A stretch of DNA of 64,000 bases, from assembly GCF_000312425.1 (NCBI RefSeq), contig NZ_HE997181.1, positions 275,002-339,001 on the forward strand, read 5' to 3'. The translations under genes were made by a program, and so were the position numbers. Positions 18,137 to 26,456 of the stretch are shown here, piece by piece. Positions within the stretch are counted from its first letter, which is position 1, and each line of letters begins with the position of its first letter. The stretch is from Reyranella massiliensis 521. GTDB taxonomy: Bacteria; Pseudomonadota; Alphaproteobacteria; Reyranellales; Reyranellaceae. Below the pieces are notes generated by a model. The model did not search any database, had not been told where the DNA came from, and saw only the letters and a list, made by a program, of their open reading frames with translations.

Positions 18137-18786
18137 TTGTCGTAATTCAATGCGCGGCGAGGAAGCGCAAGGACGCAGGTCATCTACAGACGCGCGATGG
18201 CAAGCGCGTTGTGTTTATTTCTGATCCGACTATAGCGCCTACGTCCGATGCCTGCATCTACGCGCGGCCGGATGATCCTTCTGATCACGGAGGGACCTGG
18301 CGAGAGTATCTGTTGCGATACAACGAGACGCCTCAAGACAACCCTCTGGCACTTCTTCCGGCACTTGAACTCTACAAAGAAAGAACTTACCAGTGCCTCG
18401 GGAATCACTTCGGATTTGATAAGACTTTCATTCTCTCAGCGGGCTGGGGGCTGATATCAGCGTCTTTCTTAACGCCCCAGTATGACATTACGTTTTCGGC
18501 AAGGGCAGATGCTTGGAAGCGAAGAAGACAACGCGATATAGGTAGAGACCTGTCGATGCTTCCCACCAATTCTAGCGAACCGATAGTGTTCTTGGGCGGA
18601 AAGGATTATTTGCCCCTCTTTTTGAGGCTGACCACAAGTACTACGTCGCCTCGCACAGTGTTCTACAATTCTGCAGAGATACCGCATGCTCCGGGCTGTC
18701 GCCTTGTTCGTTGTGCGACGAACAGGAAGACGAACTGGCACTATGATTGTGCGAGTGCGCTGCTTCGCGGTCCGATTGACCTGTAA
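18133..18786 (+). CDS. DUF6884-like protein
   Basis: The 217-residue product begins MIVVIQCAARKRKDAGHL and has FILSAGWGLISASFLTPQYDITF, the two signature segments of DUF6884/YaaA-like proteins (an N-terminal V-x-x-Q-C-A-x-x-K and an L-S-A-x-x-G-L followed by Y-D). Related folds occur in nucleotide- and deazapurine-related enzymes, so a nucleic-acid-linked role is possible. GTG start overlaps the upstream stop. It is last in the four-gene set that ends before the recombination scar at about 18.98 kb. Confidence 0.6.
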   Translation: MIVVIQCAARKRKDAGHLQTRDGKRVVFISDPTIAPTSDACIYARPDDPSDHGGTWREYLLRYNETPQDNPLALLPALELYKERTYQCLGNHFGFDKTFILSAGWGLISASFLTPQYDITFSARADAWKRRRQRDIGRDLSMLPTNSSEPIVFLGGKDYLPLFLRLTTSTTSPRTVFYNSAEIPHAPGCRLVRCATNRKTNWHYDCASALLRGPIDL

Positions 18787-19314
18787 AGTTTAAGCTAAGG
18801 GCGGCGTCTTGAGATCACTTCATCTTACTTCGGCTAAGATGAACGGCTCCGAGACAACTAGTGTTTAGATGAGCGGATGCGCGAACACGCGCGCCGGAGG
18901 GAGCGCATCGCCCCACATTATTAGCGCCGCACCACGTCAGCTCAAAGCTGCCAAGATCGGACGCTTACTCATTGTTTTAGGCATGTGCTGCAGTTCCAAA
19001 ATCTCATGATTTCACGCGCAGCAGCGTAAAGTCTGGTGTTCTGAAAAAGCGACCGGAAAGGCACTTGTAGAAGTACGAGTGATCTCAGTGGGTTAGCGTG
19101 AAACCTAATGTTTTGTGCATTTCATGAGGTTTCTACACTCTGGAGTCAGAGCCGAAATTGAAGGCTATCAACAGCCTGTCTCAATAATTTCTCGAAACCG
19201 ACATCTTTCGGCAATCCAACATCGGCGACATGGGGCCGCCTCGTAAGAAGGGCCTCCCAACAAATCTCCGCCCCCTTCATCGATCCTGTGGACACAGCGG
19301 TGAGGTGCTAGCCG
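18787..19314. other. Spacer containing a recombinase-upstream scar
   Basis: No gene was found. Bases 18981-19130 resemble 11700-11848: the first codons of the small recombinase on the minus strand (ATGCC), its GGAA/GGAG ribosome site, GCGACCGGAAAG, AGTGATCTCAG and the 28-bp site are all recognisable. The recombinase body itself is absent. Confidence 0.6.
19103..19130 (+). repeat. Putative recombination site, copy 3
   Basis: The pattern is ACCTAA, 11 bases, TTTCATGAGGT. The outer ends extend to an inverted repeat AAACCTAATG against CATGAGGTTT with one mismatch. It closes the nuclease cassette on the right and lies in a relic of the small recombinase upstream region. Confidence 0.55.
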
Positions 19315-20886
19315 GTGTCAAAGCCAAATCTTCAGCGGCGTGACGATAAGCAGCGTTCTGAGCGAGATGAGCGAGCTGCGCAGTACGTCCGCATGTCGAC
19401 GGAGCATCAGAAGTACTCAACATCGAACCAAGAGGAAGCAATTGCGCGCTATGCAGCTGCGCGAGGATTGACGATCTGTAGGACGTATTCTGATGATGGG
19501 AAGAGTGGTCTGCGTTTGGATGGTCGAGAAGCGCTGCAGCTTCTAATCGAAGACGTTCAATCTGGCCGTGCGGACTACGGAGCGATCCTAGTCTATGATG
19601 TCAGCCGTTGGGGCCGCTTCCAGGATGCCGACGAAAGTGCTCACTACGAATTCCTTTGCAGAAACGCAGGGATCGCAGTGCACTATTGTGCTGAGCAGTT
19701 TGACAACGATGGAAGTATCTCGGCCACACTCTTGAAGAGCGTGAAGCGTGTTATGGCTGGCGAGTACAGCCGAGAGCTTTCCGCGAAAGTTTTCGCCGGT
19801 CAATGCCGCCTGATCAGATTGGGCTTTAGGCAGGGTGGGCCACCTGGATATGGTCTCCGGAGGCAGCTTATCGACGAGCATCGGAACCCCAAGGCTCTTC
19901 TTAGTCGAGGCGAACGCAAAAGCCTTCAGACAGATCGCGTGATTCTCGTGCCGGGGCAACTGCATCAGATCGAAACCGTGCGCCGTATCTATCGATTATT
20001 CGTTTCACAGCAATCCAAGGAAGCACAGATTGCAGAAATTTTGAACAACGAAGGAATAGCAAACGAGCACGGTCTGCCGTGGAGCCGTGCCGGGATTCAC
20101 CAGATTCTGACTAATGAAAAGTACATCGGGAACAACGTTTACAATCGTGTCTCCTTTAAGCTGAGGCAGAAGCGGGTAGTAAACTCGCCGGACATGTGGG
20201 TCCGCATGCCCGGAGCATTTGAAGCGATAGTCGATCAAGTGACGTTTCGGGCAGCGCAGCAGATTATTGAGGAGCGCAGCCGACACCTTACCGATGAAGA
20301 GCTCTTGACTGGCCTAAGGAGCCTATTCAAGGACCGGGGCACACTGTCGGGATTGATCATCGACGAAAAAGAAGAGCTAGCGTCGAGCACCGTGTACCGG
20401 CAGCGCTTTGGTTCACTGCTTCGCGCCTACCGGCTCGTGGGATATACGCCGGCGCACGACTATTCATACATCGAGATCAATAGAGCACTCCGCACGGTAT
20501 ACGCCGATGTGATCACGGAGACGATCAAGAATATCGAGAATGTAGGGGGCGTTATCCAACGCGACGCTGATACAGACCTACTGACCATCAACCGAGAATT
20601 TACGGTTTCGGTTGTTGTCGTGCGAGCCCAGATGACGCCAGGCGGAGCGTTACGGTGGAAAGTACGGTTCGATGCTGGATTGTCTCCGGACATAACGCTA
20701 GCGATCCGGATGAATGCGTCGAACGAGGCGATTCTCGACTACTACCTATTGCCTCGTATCGATTTCCAAGCTGCGATGCTGAGGATCGCCGAGGACAACG
20801 GCGTTTTTCTCGACGGCTACCGCTTCGACACGCTCGACAGTCTCTCTCACCTTTGCAGTCGAACTATATTGCAGGAGGTTGCATGA
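19315..20886 (+). CDS. Large serine recombinase
   Basis: The product has 523 residues. The N-terminal resolvase domain has QYVRMSTEHQKYST with the catalytic Ser near residue 28, and YDVSRWGRFQDADE. A Recombinase domain follows (KEAQIAEILNNEGIANEHGLPWS, LTNEKYIGNNVYNR). The last 170 residues are a lineage-specific extension with no zinc ribbon seen. Start is GTG at 19315. Its stop overlaps the ATG of the ParB-like gene. Serine recombinases grouped with RepB-like proteins recur in alphaproteobacterial islands; the unit probably mediates integration or resolution. Confidence 0.85.
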   Translation: MSKPNLQRRDDKQRSERDERAAQYVRMSTEHQKYSTSNQEEAIARYAAARGLTICRTYSDDGKSGLRLDGREALQLLIEDVQSGRADYGAILVYDVSRWGRFQDADESAHYEFLCRNAGIAVHYCAEQFDNDGSISATLLKSVKRVMAGEYSRELSAKVFAGQCRLIRLGFRQGGPPGYGLRRQLIDEHRNPKALLSRGERKSLQTDRVILVPGQLHQIETVRRIYRLFVSQQSKEAQIAEILNNEGIANEHGLPWSRAGIHQILTNEKYIGNNVYNRVSFKLRQKRVVNSPDMWVRMPGAFEAIVDQVTFRAAQQIIEERSRHLTDEELLTGLRSLFKDRGTLSGLIIDEKEELASSTVYRQRFGSLLRAYRLVGYTPAHDYSYIEINRALRTVYADVITETIKNIENVGGVIQRDADTDLLTINREFTVSVVVVRAQMTPGGALRWKVRFDAGLSPDITLAIRMNASNEAILDYYLLPRIDFQAAMLRIAEDNGVFLDGYRFDTLDSLSHLCSRTILQEVA

Positions 20887-21761
20887 GTGAAACCGCGCGC
20901 GAAATCCGAATGATTGCCGTTTCGTCGATCACCGTTCTCAATCCGAGATCACGCAACAAGAAGATCTTTCAGGAATTGGTAAACAGCATTGCAACGCTCG
21001 GGTTGAAGAAGCCAATCACGGTGAGTCAAGCGGGGGCCGATTCGTACAATCTGGTCTGTGGCCAAGGTCGACTAGAGGCTTTTGTAGCGCTCGGCCAAGA
21101 GCAGATTCCGGCCATTGTAATAGAGGCTTCACGAGACGACTGTTTCGTGATGAGCCTTTCCGAAAACATGGCGCGACGACAGCACACGCCTATCGAATTG
21201 ATGCAGGAAGTCGGAGCACTCAAAAAGAGAGGATACTCAATAGCTCAAATCGCCAAGAAGACTGGATTCGGCCAAGAGTACGCATATGCCATTTGCTACC
21301 TCTTGGATCATGGCGAAGATAGGCTGCTGGCTGGCATAGATCGGGGTGTCTTACCTCCAACAATCGCCATGGAGATATCGAGAGCAAAAGACGGCGAAGT
21401 GCAGGAGGCTCTCGCCGATGCATATGAGCGGGGTACGCTTCCTGGAAATCAAGTCCTGGCAATCCGCAAGATCATCGAACAGCGAAATGTCACGGGAAAG
21501 GGCATCCACAGTAAGACTGTGCCGCAGAAGCAAACAAAAAGAGTGACCGCAGACGCTTTGGTGCGCGCCTATCGGAGAGAAACACAACGCCAAACCTTGC
21601 TAGTCAAGAAGGCCACGCTTGCACAACGACGCTTGCTCTTCATAGCAACCGCGTTGAAGAACCTCTTAGTTGAGAAACAATTTGTGTCGTTGCTCCAGGC
21701 GGAGTCTCTAGACACTTTGCCCAAGCCGCTGTCGCAACGATTTGCCGCAACGGGAGGATAG
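20883..21761 (+). CDS. ParB/RepB-like partitioning protein (first of two)
   Basis: The 292-residue product starts at ATG 20883 behind AGGAGGTTGC, overlapping the recombinase stop (ATGA). The N-terminal ParB domain shows LNPRSRNKKIFQELVNSIATLGLKKPITV, CGQGRLEAF (the CTP/DNA loop, GxxR) and LSENMARR. A helix-turn-helix follows (YSIAQIAKKTGFGQEYAYAI), then a RepB-type C-terminal region. It is probably a DNA-binding partner of the serine recombinase or a segregation factor. No ParA ATPase is present here. Confidence 0.8.
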   Translation: MSETAREIRMIAVSSITVLNPRSRNKKIFQELVNSIATLGLKKPITVSQAGADSYNLVCGQGRLEAFVALGQEQIPAIVIEASRDDCFVMSLSENMARRQHTPIELMQEVGALKKRGYSIAQIAKKTGFGQEYAYAICYLLDHGEDRLLAGIDRGVLPPTIAMEISRAKDGEVQEALADAYERGTLPGNQVLAIRKIIEQRNVTGKGIHSKTVPQKQTKRVTADALVRAYRRETQRQTLLVKKATLAQRRLLFIATALKNLLVEKQFVSLLQAESLDTLPKPLSQRFAATGG

Positions 21762-21763
21762 CC

Positions 21764-22666
21764 ATGCCGGCGGACATCCGTATCGCCTTCGCAAGCAAAG
21801 TCATTCTATTGCCGCTCGCGTCGATTCTGCCACTGAAGCAAGTCCCTGATACAGTAAGAAGATCCGTCAGGTATCGGCGCATTGCTACGTCTATCGCGGA
21901 GGTCGGAGTTATCGAGCCGATAGTCGTGGCTGCGCAGGGCGGTGACAGCAATCAATACCTGCTTCTCGATGGGCATCTGCGCTACTCGGTCCTTCTCGAA
22001 CGAGGGGACTCTGAAACACTTTGTCTCCTCGCGGATGATGATGAGGCATTTACTTACAACAAACGAGTGAATCGATTGTCCACCGTTCAGGAACACTTCA
22101 TGCTGGTGCGAGCACTAGAAAAAGGTGTTTCAGAGGAGAAGCTAGCCCGGGCACTCGACGTGGATGTCAAATTTATCAAGCGGCGACGGACCATGCTTGA
22201 TGGCATACAGCCCGAAGTGGTCGAAATGCTCAAGGATCATCAGGTAAGTGCCGTCACTTTTGAGGCGCTGCGCAAGATGAAAGCGTTACGCCAGATTGAG
22301 GTCGCGGAACTGATGACCTCGACGGGAAATTTCTCGGCCACTTATGCCCAAGCTCTTCTCATAGGAACTCGGCAAGCCGACCTTGCGAAGTCCGATCAAC
22401 CAAAGAGTTTGCGGGGCATGAGCCCGGAGCAGATGGCGCGAATGGAGCGAGAGATGGAATCGCTCCAACTGGAATTCAAGGCAGTTGACACGACCTACGG
22501 CGACGATGTCCTCGCTCTCGTCATCGCTACCGGATATCTATCCAAGCTGGTGGCAAACAAGAAGGTCGAACGCTATCTCGCACAGAACCACAGTGAAATA
22601 CTGGGTCAGTTCAAGGCTATTATTGCAGCTGCATCATTGGATCACGACAGTGCCGCTGCGGCGTAA
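21764..22666 (+). CDS. ParB/RepB-like partitioning protein (second)
   Basis: The product has 300 residues and starts two bases after the previous stop. It keeps the ParB-like core (IAEVGVIEPIVVAA, LLDGHLRYSVL, then NKRVNRLSTVQEHFMLVRAL) and a helix-turn-helix with VDVKFIKRRRTMLDGI, ending in an Ala-rich tail. It is a diverged paralogue of the upstream protein. Three genes, recombinase plus two ParB-like proteins, form one operon, suggesting a complex that acts at a common DNA site. Confidence 0.8.
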   Translation: MPADIRIAFASKVILLPLASILPLKQVPDTVRRSVRYRRIATSIAEVGVIEPIVVAAQGGDSNQYLLLDGHLRYSVLLERGDSETLCLLADDDEAFTYNKRVNRLSTVQEHFMLVRALEKGVSEEKLARALDVDVKFIKRRRTMLDGIQPEVVEMLKDHQVSAVTFEALRKMKALRQIEVAELMTSTGNFSATYAQALLIGTRQADLAKSDQPKSLRGMSPEQMARMEREMESLQLEFKAVDTTYGDDVLALVIATGYLSKLVANKKVERYLAQNHSEILGQFKAIIAAASLDHDSAAAA

Positions 22667-23064
22667 CACTGCCATTTGATTGTGACGTACTTACGCACCC
22701 GAATCGCATTCTCGATTGCGTAGCGCCATGGAGTCTGAGGTCCTCTGCAGGTAGCCGGAGAGACCCATTCAGAAGTACCGATGATCGCTGCTGGTTAATG
22801 AGGACCCTAGGAAGAGTGTACTTTCAGTGGGTTCTTGAACAAGCAACTGGAGTTACAGCAGTGATCTCCGCCGCAAACTCCAACAATCTGCCGCCGTCAG
22901 GTTTTCTTTCGGGACTTCACCCATTCAGTCGTCTTGCCTCAGTAGGCATCGATGCTGGAGCTGACGATCTCTGGCTCGCGAAGGTCCAGGAGGTGTTCCG
23001 CGCGAACGTGCGCCCTCGGTGGATAACACACGAGTCGTGTTCATCGATATTTCAATGAGTTAAC
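22667..23064. other. Spacer without a clear gene
   Basis: An open frame of 86 codons at 22798-23058 has no ribosome site and looks accidental. Nothing else is visible up to the tRNA fragment. Confidence 0.35.
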
Positions 23065-23116
23065 GGCAGACCCGGCAAGAGTCGAACTCACGACCTCTGC
23101 TTTCGGAGGGCAGCGG
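23065..23116 (-). tRNA. 3' fragment of tRNA-Arg(CCG), probable attachment-site scar
   Basis: The minus strand reads CGCTGCC, anticodon loop CTCCGAA, AGCAG, variable loop AGGTC, T arm GTGAG-TTCGACT-CTTGC and acceptor half CGGGTCT, G, CC. The D arm and 5' acceptor half are missing, the anticodon stem has a C-A mismatch, and CCA is CCG. It is a non-functional piece of the kind left when an element integrates into a tRNA gene. Confidence 0.7.
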
Positions 23117-23117
23117 A

Positions 23118-24587
23118 TTAAAGAGCGCGAAGTCCATCCAGCAGCACAATCATCGCCCGGCAGTCGTCTTCGTTGTAGTCTAGAATGCGCTGCAGCAGCG
23201 CTCGATCGCCTGTCTCGACGAAGCGATCATACCACTCGATCGATGCGGCACCTGATGGATTGGTGTCCCGCCATTTGAAGCCCAAGTACTTGGCCAGGGT
23301 TTTGATCGAGTGATCCCAGGTGGGCCATTCCGTCGAGGACTTTACGATTCTGTAGAGATCGATGGTGCGGTCTTCAGCAAACAGCGCCTCAATCTCTTCG
23401 ACCGTAGCGACATCAGGGTAGCGCTGCTGCAGCTTACGATAGGTCGTCCGCTCGTAGTGCGAGTAGACATAGATGGCTGCGTTGGGGGACGCCCTGAAGA
23501 AGGCCATCGCGTCGGAAAATGCCTGCCGTTCTGCATCCGGCGTCGGCTGCTCGGCGACGAAGGAAACGAACCGGCTGTCGGCAACGCCACGATCCCGCAC
23601 GACGAAGCCATGAAGATAGATGTGATCCCGCATGGGATCGGCCTCGATATCGAAATGCAGCTCGCGCTCGGCGATGGGCAATCGAACGGCTTGCGTCAGA
23701 TAGGGGCGTGCATCGGGAGCCTTCAGCAGCTTCGCCCGCTCATGGAACCTACGCAGTGAAGTCGGGCCAATTCCCTTGAACGGCGTCTTGCTGCCTTTGA
23801 TGAAGCCGTCAGGATTGATGCCCGCGAGATCGGCCACCGTGGCAATCTCGTCCTTCATGGCATCGCGCTTGGCCCGTCCCAGCTCGGGGATTTGAGACAG
23901 GTCATCCGTTGCCCGTACCTGTTCGCGGCAATGCGTATACCAATGGCATAGCTTGCATCCTGAGGCGGACGCAGGAAGGGTGCGCTCATGGCCAGCCAGT
24001 ATGGTCCGGGCGCTAGCAATGCAGGCACTATAGAACTGCCATAAGGTCTGGGGATTGCGGACGCCCTGTGGGATGTCGAACTCGTAGTCGACATGATCCC
24101 CGCGAATGTCCCAAACGAAGGCCCGCCGGCCTGCTGAAAAGTTCAGTTTGGCCAGGATGTCGGTATAGAGGGCCAGCTGAACCGCGTATTTCTTCTTGGG
24201 CTTACGGTCGTCCTCGTCGGCTCCTTCCTCGCCAGCCGCCGATTTGATGTCTCCGGCAAGGTATCCGTCACCCTCCTTGAGCAGGAGATCGGGCTGGCCC
24301 AGCAAGTCACCGGCAGCGATTCGGCCGCCATAGATCAGCTGGTCCCCACGCCGCATCGCTGCCAGCGTCTCGCGTTGCCGCTCAGCGGGAGACAGCCCCG
24401 ACAGGTCGGTGAACGGCAGGTCCAGCTTCTGGATCGTTTCCCGCTCGAACTTTGATCCGCGTTCCCAAAGCAGTTCCACAAAGGGACTGACCTCGTCCCG
24501 TTCGGCCGGGTCCTCGGTAGCGTCCAGCCATACCCTGTGCGGGCACTCGACCAAGGCATAGAGCAGGGAGGCAGTGATGGGGGGCAT
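23118..24587 (-). CDS. TM0106-family RecB-like nuclease with RNase H-like domain
   Basis: The 489-residue product has an N-terminal PD-(D/E)XK RecB/Cas4-like domain with GQPDLLLKE and GDIKSA as active-site segments, and Cys residues in CPHRVWL and CKLCHWYTHC that could hold an iron-sulphur cluster. The C-terminal half has an RNase H-like domain: LHFDIEADPMRDHIYLHGF near residue 310 and YNEDDCRAM near the end. Together these define the TM0106-type family, a DNA-processing enzyme of unknown pathway. The stop lies two bases from the tRNA-Arg fragment. It is monocistronic. Confidence 0.85.
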   Translation of the reverse strand: MPPITASLLYALVECPHRVWLDATEDPAERDEVSPFVELLWERGSKFERETIQKLDLPFTDLSGLSPAERQRETLAAMRRGDQLIYGGRIAAGDLLGQPDLLLKEGDGYLAGDIKSAAGEEGADEDDRKPKKKYAVQLALYTDILAKLNFSAGRRAFVWDIRGDHVDYEFDIPQGVRNPQTLWQFYSACIASARTILAGHERTLPASASGCKLCHWYTHCREQVRATDDLSQIPELGRAKRDAMKDEIATVADLAGINPDGFIKGSKTPFKGIGPTSLRRFHERAKLLKAPDARPYLTQAVRLPIAERELHFDIEADPMRDHIYLHGFVVRDRGVADSRFVSFVAEQPTPDAERQAFSDAMAFFRASPNAAIYVYSHYERTTYRKLQQRYPDVATVEEIEALFAEDRTIDLYRIVKSSTEWPTWDHSIKTLAKYLGFKWRDTNPSGAASIEWYDRFVETGDRALLQRILDYNEDDCRAMIVLLDGLRAL

Positions 24588-24721
24588 GGAGGCTACCTGT
24601 GCAGCAAGGCTGACCCATCAGGGGCTGGTTGACCATGAGAATAGTCATGAAACCAGCGCTGCAGGGGGACCCACAGCGCTGGCCCAGGGCGAAGCAGGGC
24701 GCGCGATCAGCGCGGTGGGGA

Positions 24722-25147
24722 CTACTTCGCCTTTCCAGCCTGGACGGCTGCATCCATCGCAGCATCCAGCTCGCCCGCCTTCACAGCAGTGATGACGGTC
24801 GCGATCACTTCGGGAATGGCCGACACCGCCGGGACAGACACGGCCTTACGCCCCTTGCCGAGATCGAGCACGCGTGCCCCATAACGGATGGTGAGGCTCA
24901 CACCCTGACCGTCGGCAAAGTACCAAGGCCTGATCAGCTTGTCGCGAGTGATGCGGGTCTTGTTGCCGGCATCGTCGCGGGTCCAGACGTTCTTGGTGAC
25001 GGAGTACTTCGTGCCCTTGGCCTCATGCTCGGCCAGCTTGGACTGCTCTTCGAGCTTCTGGATCAGGTTGTCACGCCGCTTCTCCAGCGGGCTCTTACTG
25101 GTGGGCCGCTTCAGCTGCGTGAGGTTGAGTTTCGCCATGATGCTCAT
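24722..25147 (-). CDS. DUF6641-family protein
   Basis: The 141-residue protein starts MSIMAKLNLTQLKRP. That ATG follows GAGGAG at 7 bases, so an upstream frame extension to 25192 is rejected. Features are SPLEKRRDNLIQKLEEQ (coiled helix), then RPWYFADGQGVSLTIRYGARVLDLGKG, the recognisable core of DUF6641 proteins found on plasmids and phages of Proteobacteria. Function is unknown. It lies 134 bases upstream of the TM0106 nuclease gene in the same direction and may be cotranscribed. Confidence 0.75.
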   Translation of the reverse strand: MSIMAKLNLTQLKRPTSKSPLEKRRDNLIQKLEEQSKLAEHEAKGTKYSVTKNVWTRDDAGNKTRITRDKLIRPWYFADGQGVSLTIRYGARVLDLGKGRKAVSVPAVSAIPEVIATVITAVKAGELDAAMDAAVQAGKAK

Positions 25148-26252
25148 AGCACGTCTCCTCGTGTGTTTGTGCTGAGCGCAAACTGTGGTCATGCAGGTGC
25201 TATTCCTACCGAAATCAGGCCGGTGATTGACGGGTCCCTGCCAAAAGTTCGGTTGCTCTCGGGCGTATGAGGCATACGCTGCTAGCGCGGCCGGATGGGT
25301 CTTGATCCGACACAGAAGATCGCTCGATCACAGCGCATAGAGTGATCTTGTAACAAGACAGCTGCTAGGTGCTCAAAACGACGTCTACAGCAAAATCCGG
25401 AGTGGGCCGCTACTGCTGCTGCGCGCAGGGCACGGATCAGCGCTGTAGGGGGCTTTATTCGTGCTGCATCCGCCAAAAGCAGCAACTGCGCGCACAAGCA
25501 TGCTGCTATAAGAAGAGGGTCCGCGCACCAAGCTGCACATCCTTGGTGTCGATCGAAATACGTACCCGATCGCCTGCGTTGGGGCACGCACCACTTCAAC
25601 GCAGGGCGGCACTCCCTCTTTCTACGCAGTTGTTGCGTTCTGCAGCCGGTAGCAGGAACAGCGGAAATATCCCCTTGAGATCATTGGCGGATATTTGCCG
25701 TTTCCAGTGGTTCATTCCCCAATTGTCGAAGTGCCTTAATGGCTCCGTACAGTCTCTTGCAGGACGAGTTCGCTTCGGTACCTCAGTGATGAACAGGGGT
25801 AGATCTCTCCTTCTGAGGAATGCCGATTAGAACCTCGTGACGGACTAGTCGAGAAATGCGAGCAAGCGAGCATGAGCGACTATTCCGTCACCGGATGAGC
25901 GCAGCGCAGCCGCTTCATCTAGAAGGGACCTGACGGAACATGTGCCAGTGATCTGCTTCATTCTATCGACATTAGGAGAGATTGGGAGATCGCCGCCATG
26001 CAGCGATCTGTCGTGTCTGTCATCTGCTCTGCGCTAAAGCGCATCGAGATCGACAGCCCGACGTGCTTCTCATCGCGTTGCTACTGGAACCGAATCCAGT
26101 ACACATCAATCAGATGTGCAGAATAATGCATAAGTGCTTTATGCATTAAAACGCACTCTCTCTATGAGACTGTACGGAACGGAAACTCACTCGTCCAAAA
26201 TAATTCATCAGTAGATAGCTCTTCGCTGCGTCAGATCGGCATAAGTAAGCAT
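25148..26252. other. 1.1-kb region without a convincing gene; possible replication/regulatory region
   Basis: Open frames in both strands (for example 25369-25830 plus and 25282-25599 minus) give Cys- and Arg-rich low-quality proteins without ribosome sites. The right end turns AT-rich and contains the palindrome at 26125-26147. The position, directly upstream of a basic DNA-binding-like protein and a P-loop ATPase, would suit an origin or control region, but no iterons were found. Confidence 0.35.
26125..26147. promoter_or_regulatory. Palindrome, likely operator
   Basis: AATGCATAA and TTATGCATT are perfect inverted arms of 9 bases around the spacer GTGCT. The site lies 106 bases upstream of the small basic protein gene in AT-rich sequence and could bind a dimeric regulator, possibly that protein. 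Confidence 0.5.
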
Positions 26253-26456
26253 ATGGAGAGAGCTAACAACCCAATCAGCGAAGCGAGGAAAGAACGCAGG
26301 CGAAGCCAAAATCGCCGGAATGTAGCGCGCTATCGAGAAAGGCTTGGTGATGTGCATAGGGTGAGGTGGGCCGCATACATGCGAGACTACCGCGCCCGCA
26401 AGAAGCTCCTCCGCCAAAACAAGGAGGACAGCAATAATGACAATAGGAATGATTGA
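26253..26456 (+). CDS. Small highly basic protein, possible DNA-binding regulator
   Basis: The 67-residue product is dominated by Arg and Lys: ARKERRRSQNRRNVARYRER, then YMRDYRARKKLLRQNKED, one long basic helix reminiscent of a bZIP basic region. The stop overlaps the next gene by 20 bases, and the next gene has its own AGGAGG site inside this one, so they form an operon. It may bind the palindrome upstream. A similar basic tail, ANAARMRRKRA, ends the next protein. Confidence 0.55.
   Translation: MERANNPISEARKERRRSQNRRNVARYRERLGDVHRVRWAAYMRDYRARKKLLRQNKEDSNNDNRND

Noticed and set aside
20883..21761. ParB-like gene considered as DpdB, partner of the DpdA-like protein
   Set aside because: It is in an operon with a serine recombinase 7 kb away and has RepB-type architecture; there is no evidence for a dpd link.
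22798..23058. An 86-codon plus-strand open frame before the tRNA fragment
   Set aside because: No ribosome-binding site, no family features and composition unlike neighbours.
25369..25830. A 153-codon frame in the 1.1-kb gap
   Set aside because: The product is Cys- and Arg-rich with no plausible fold or start site.
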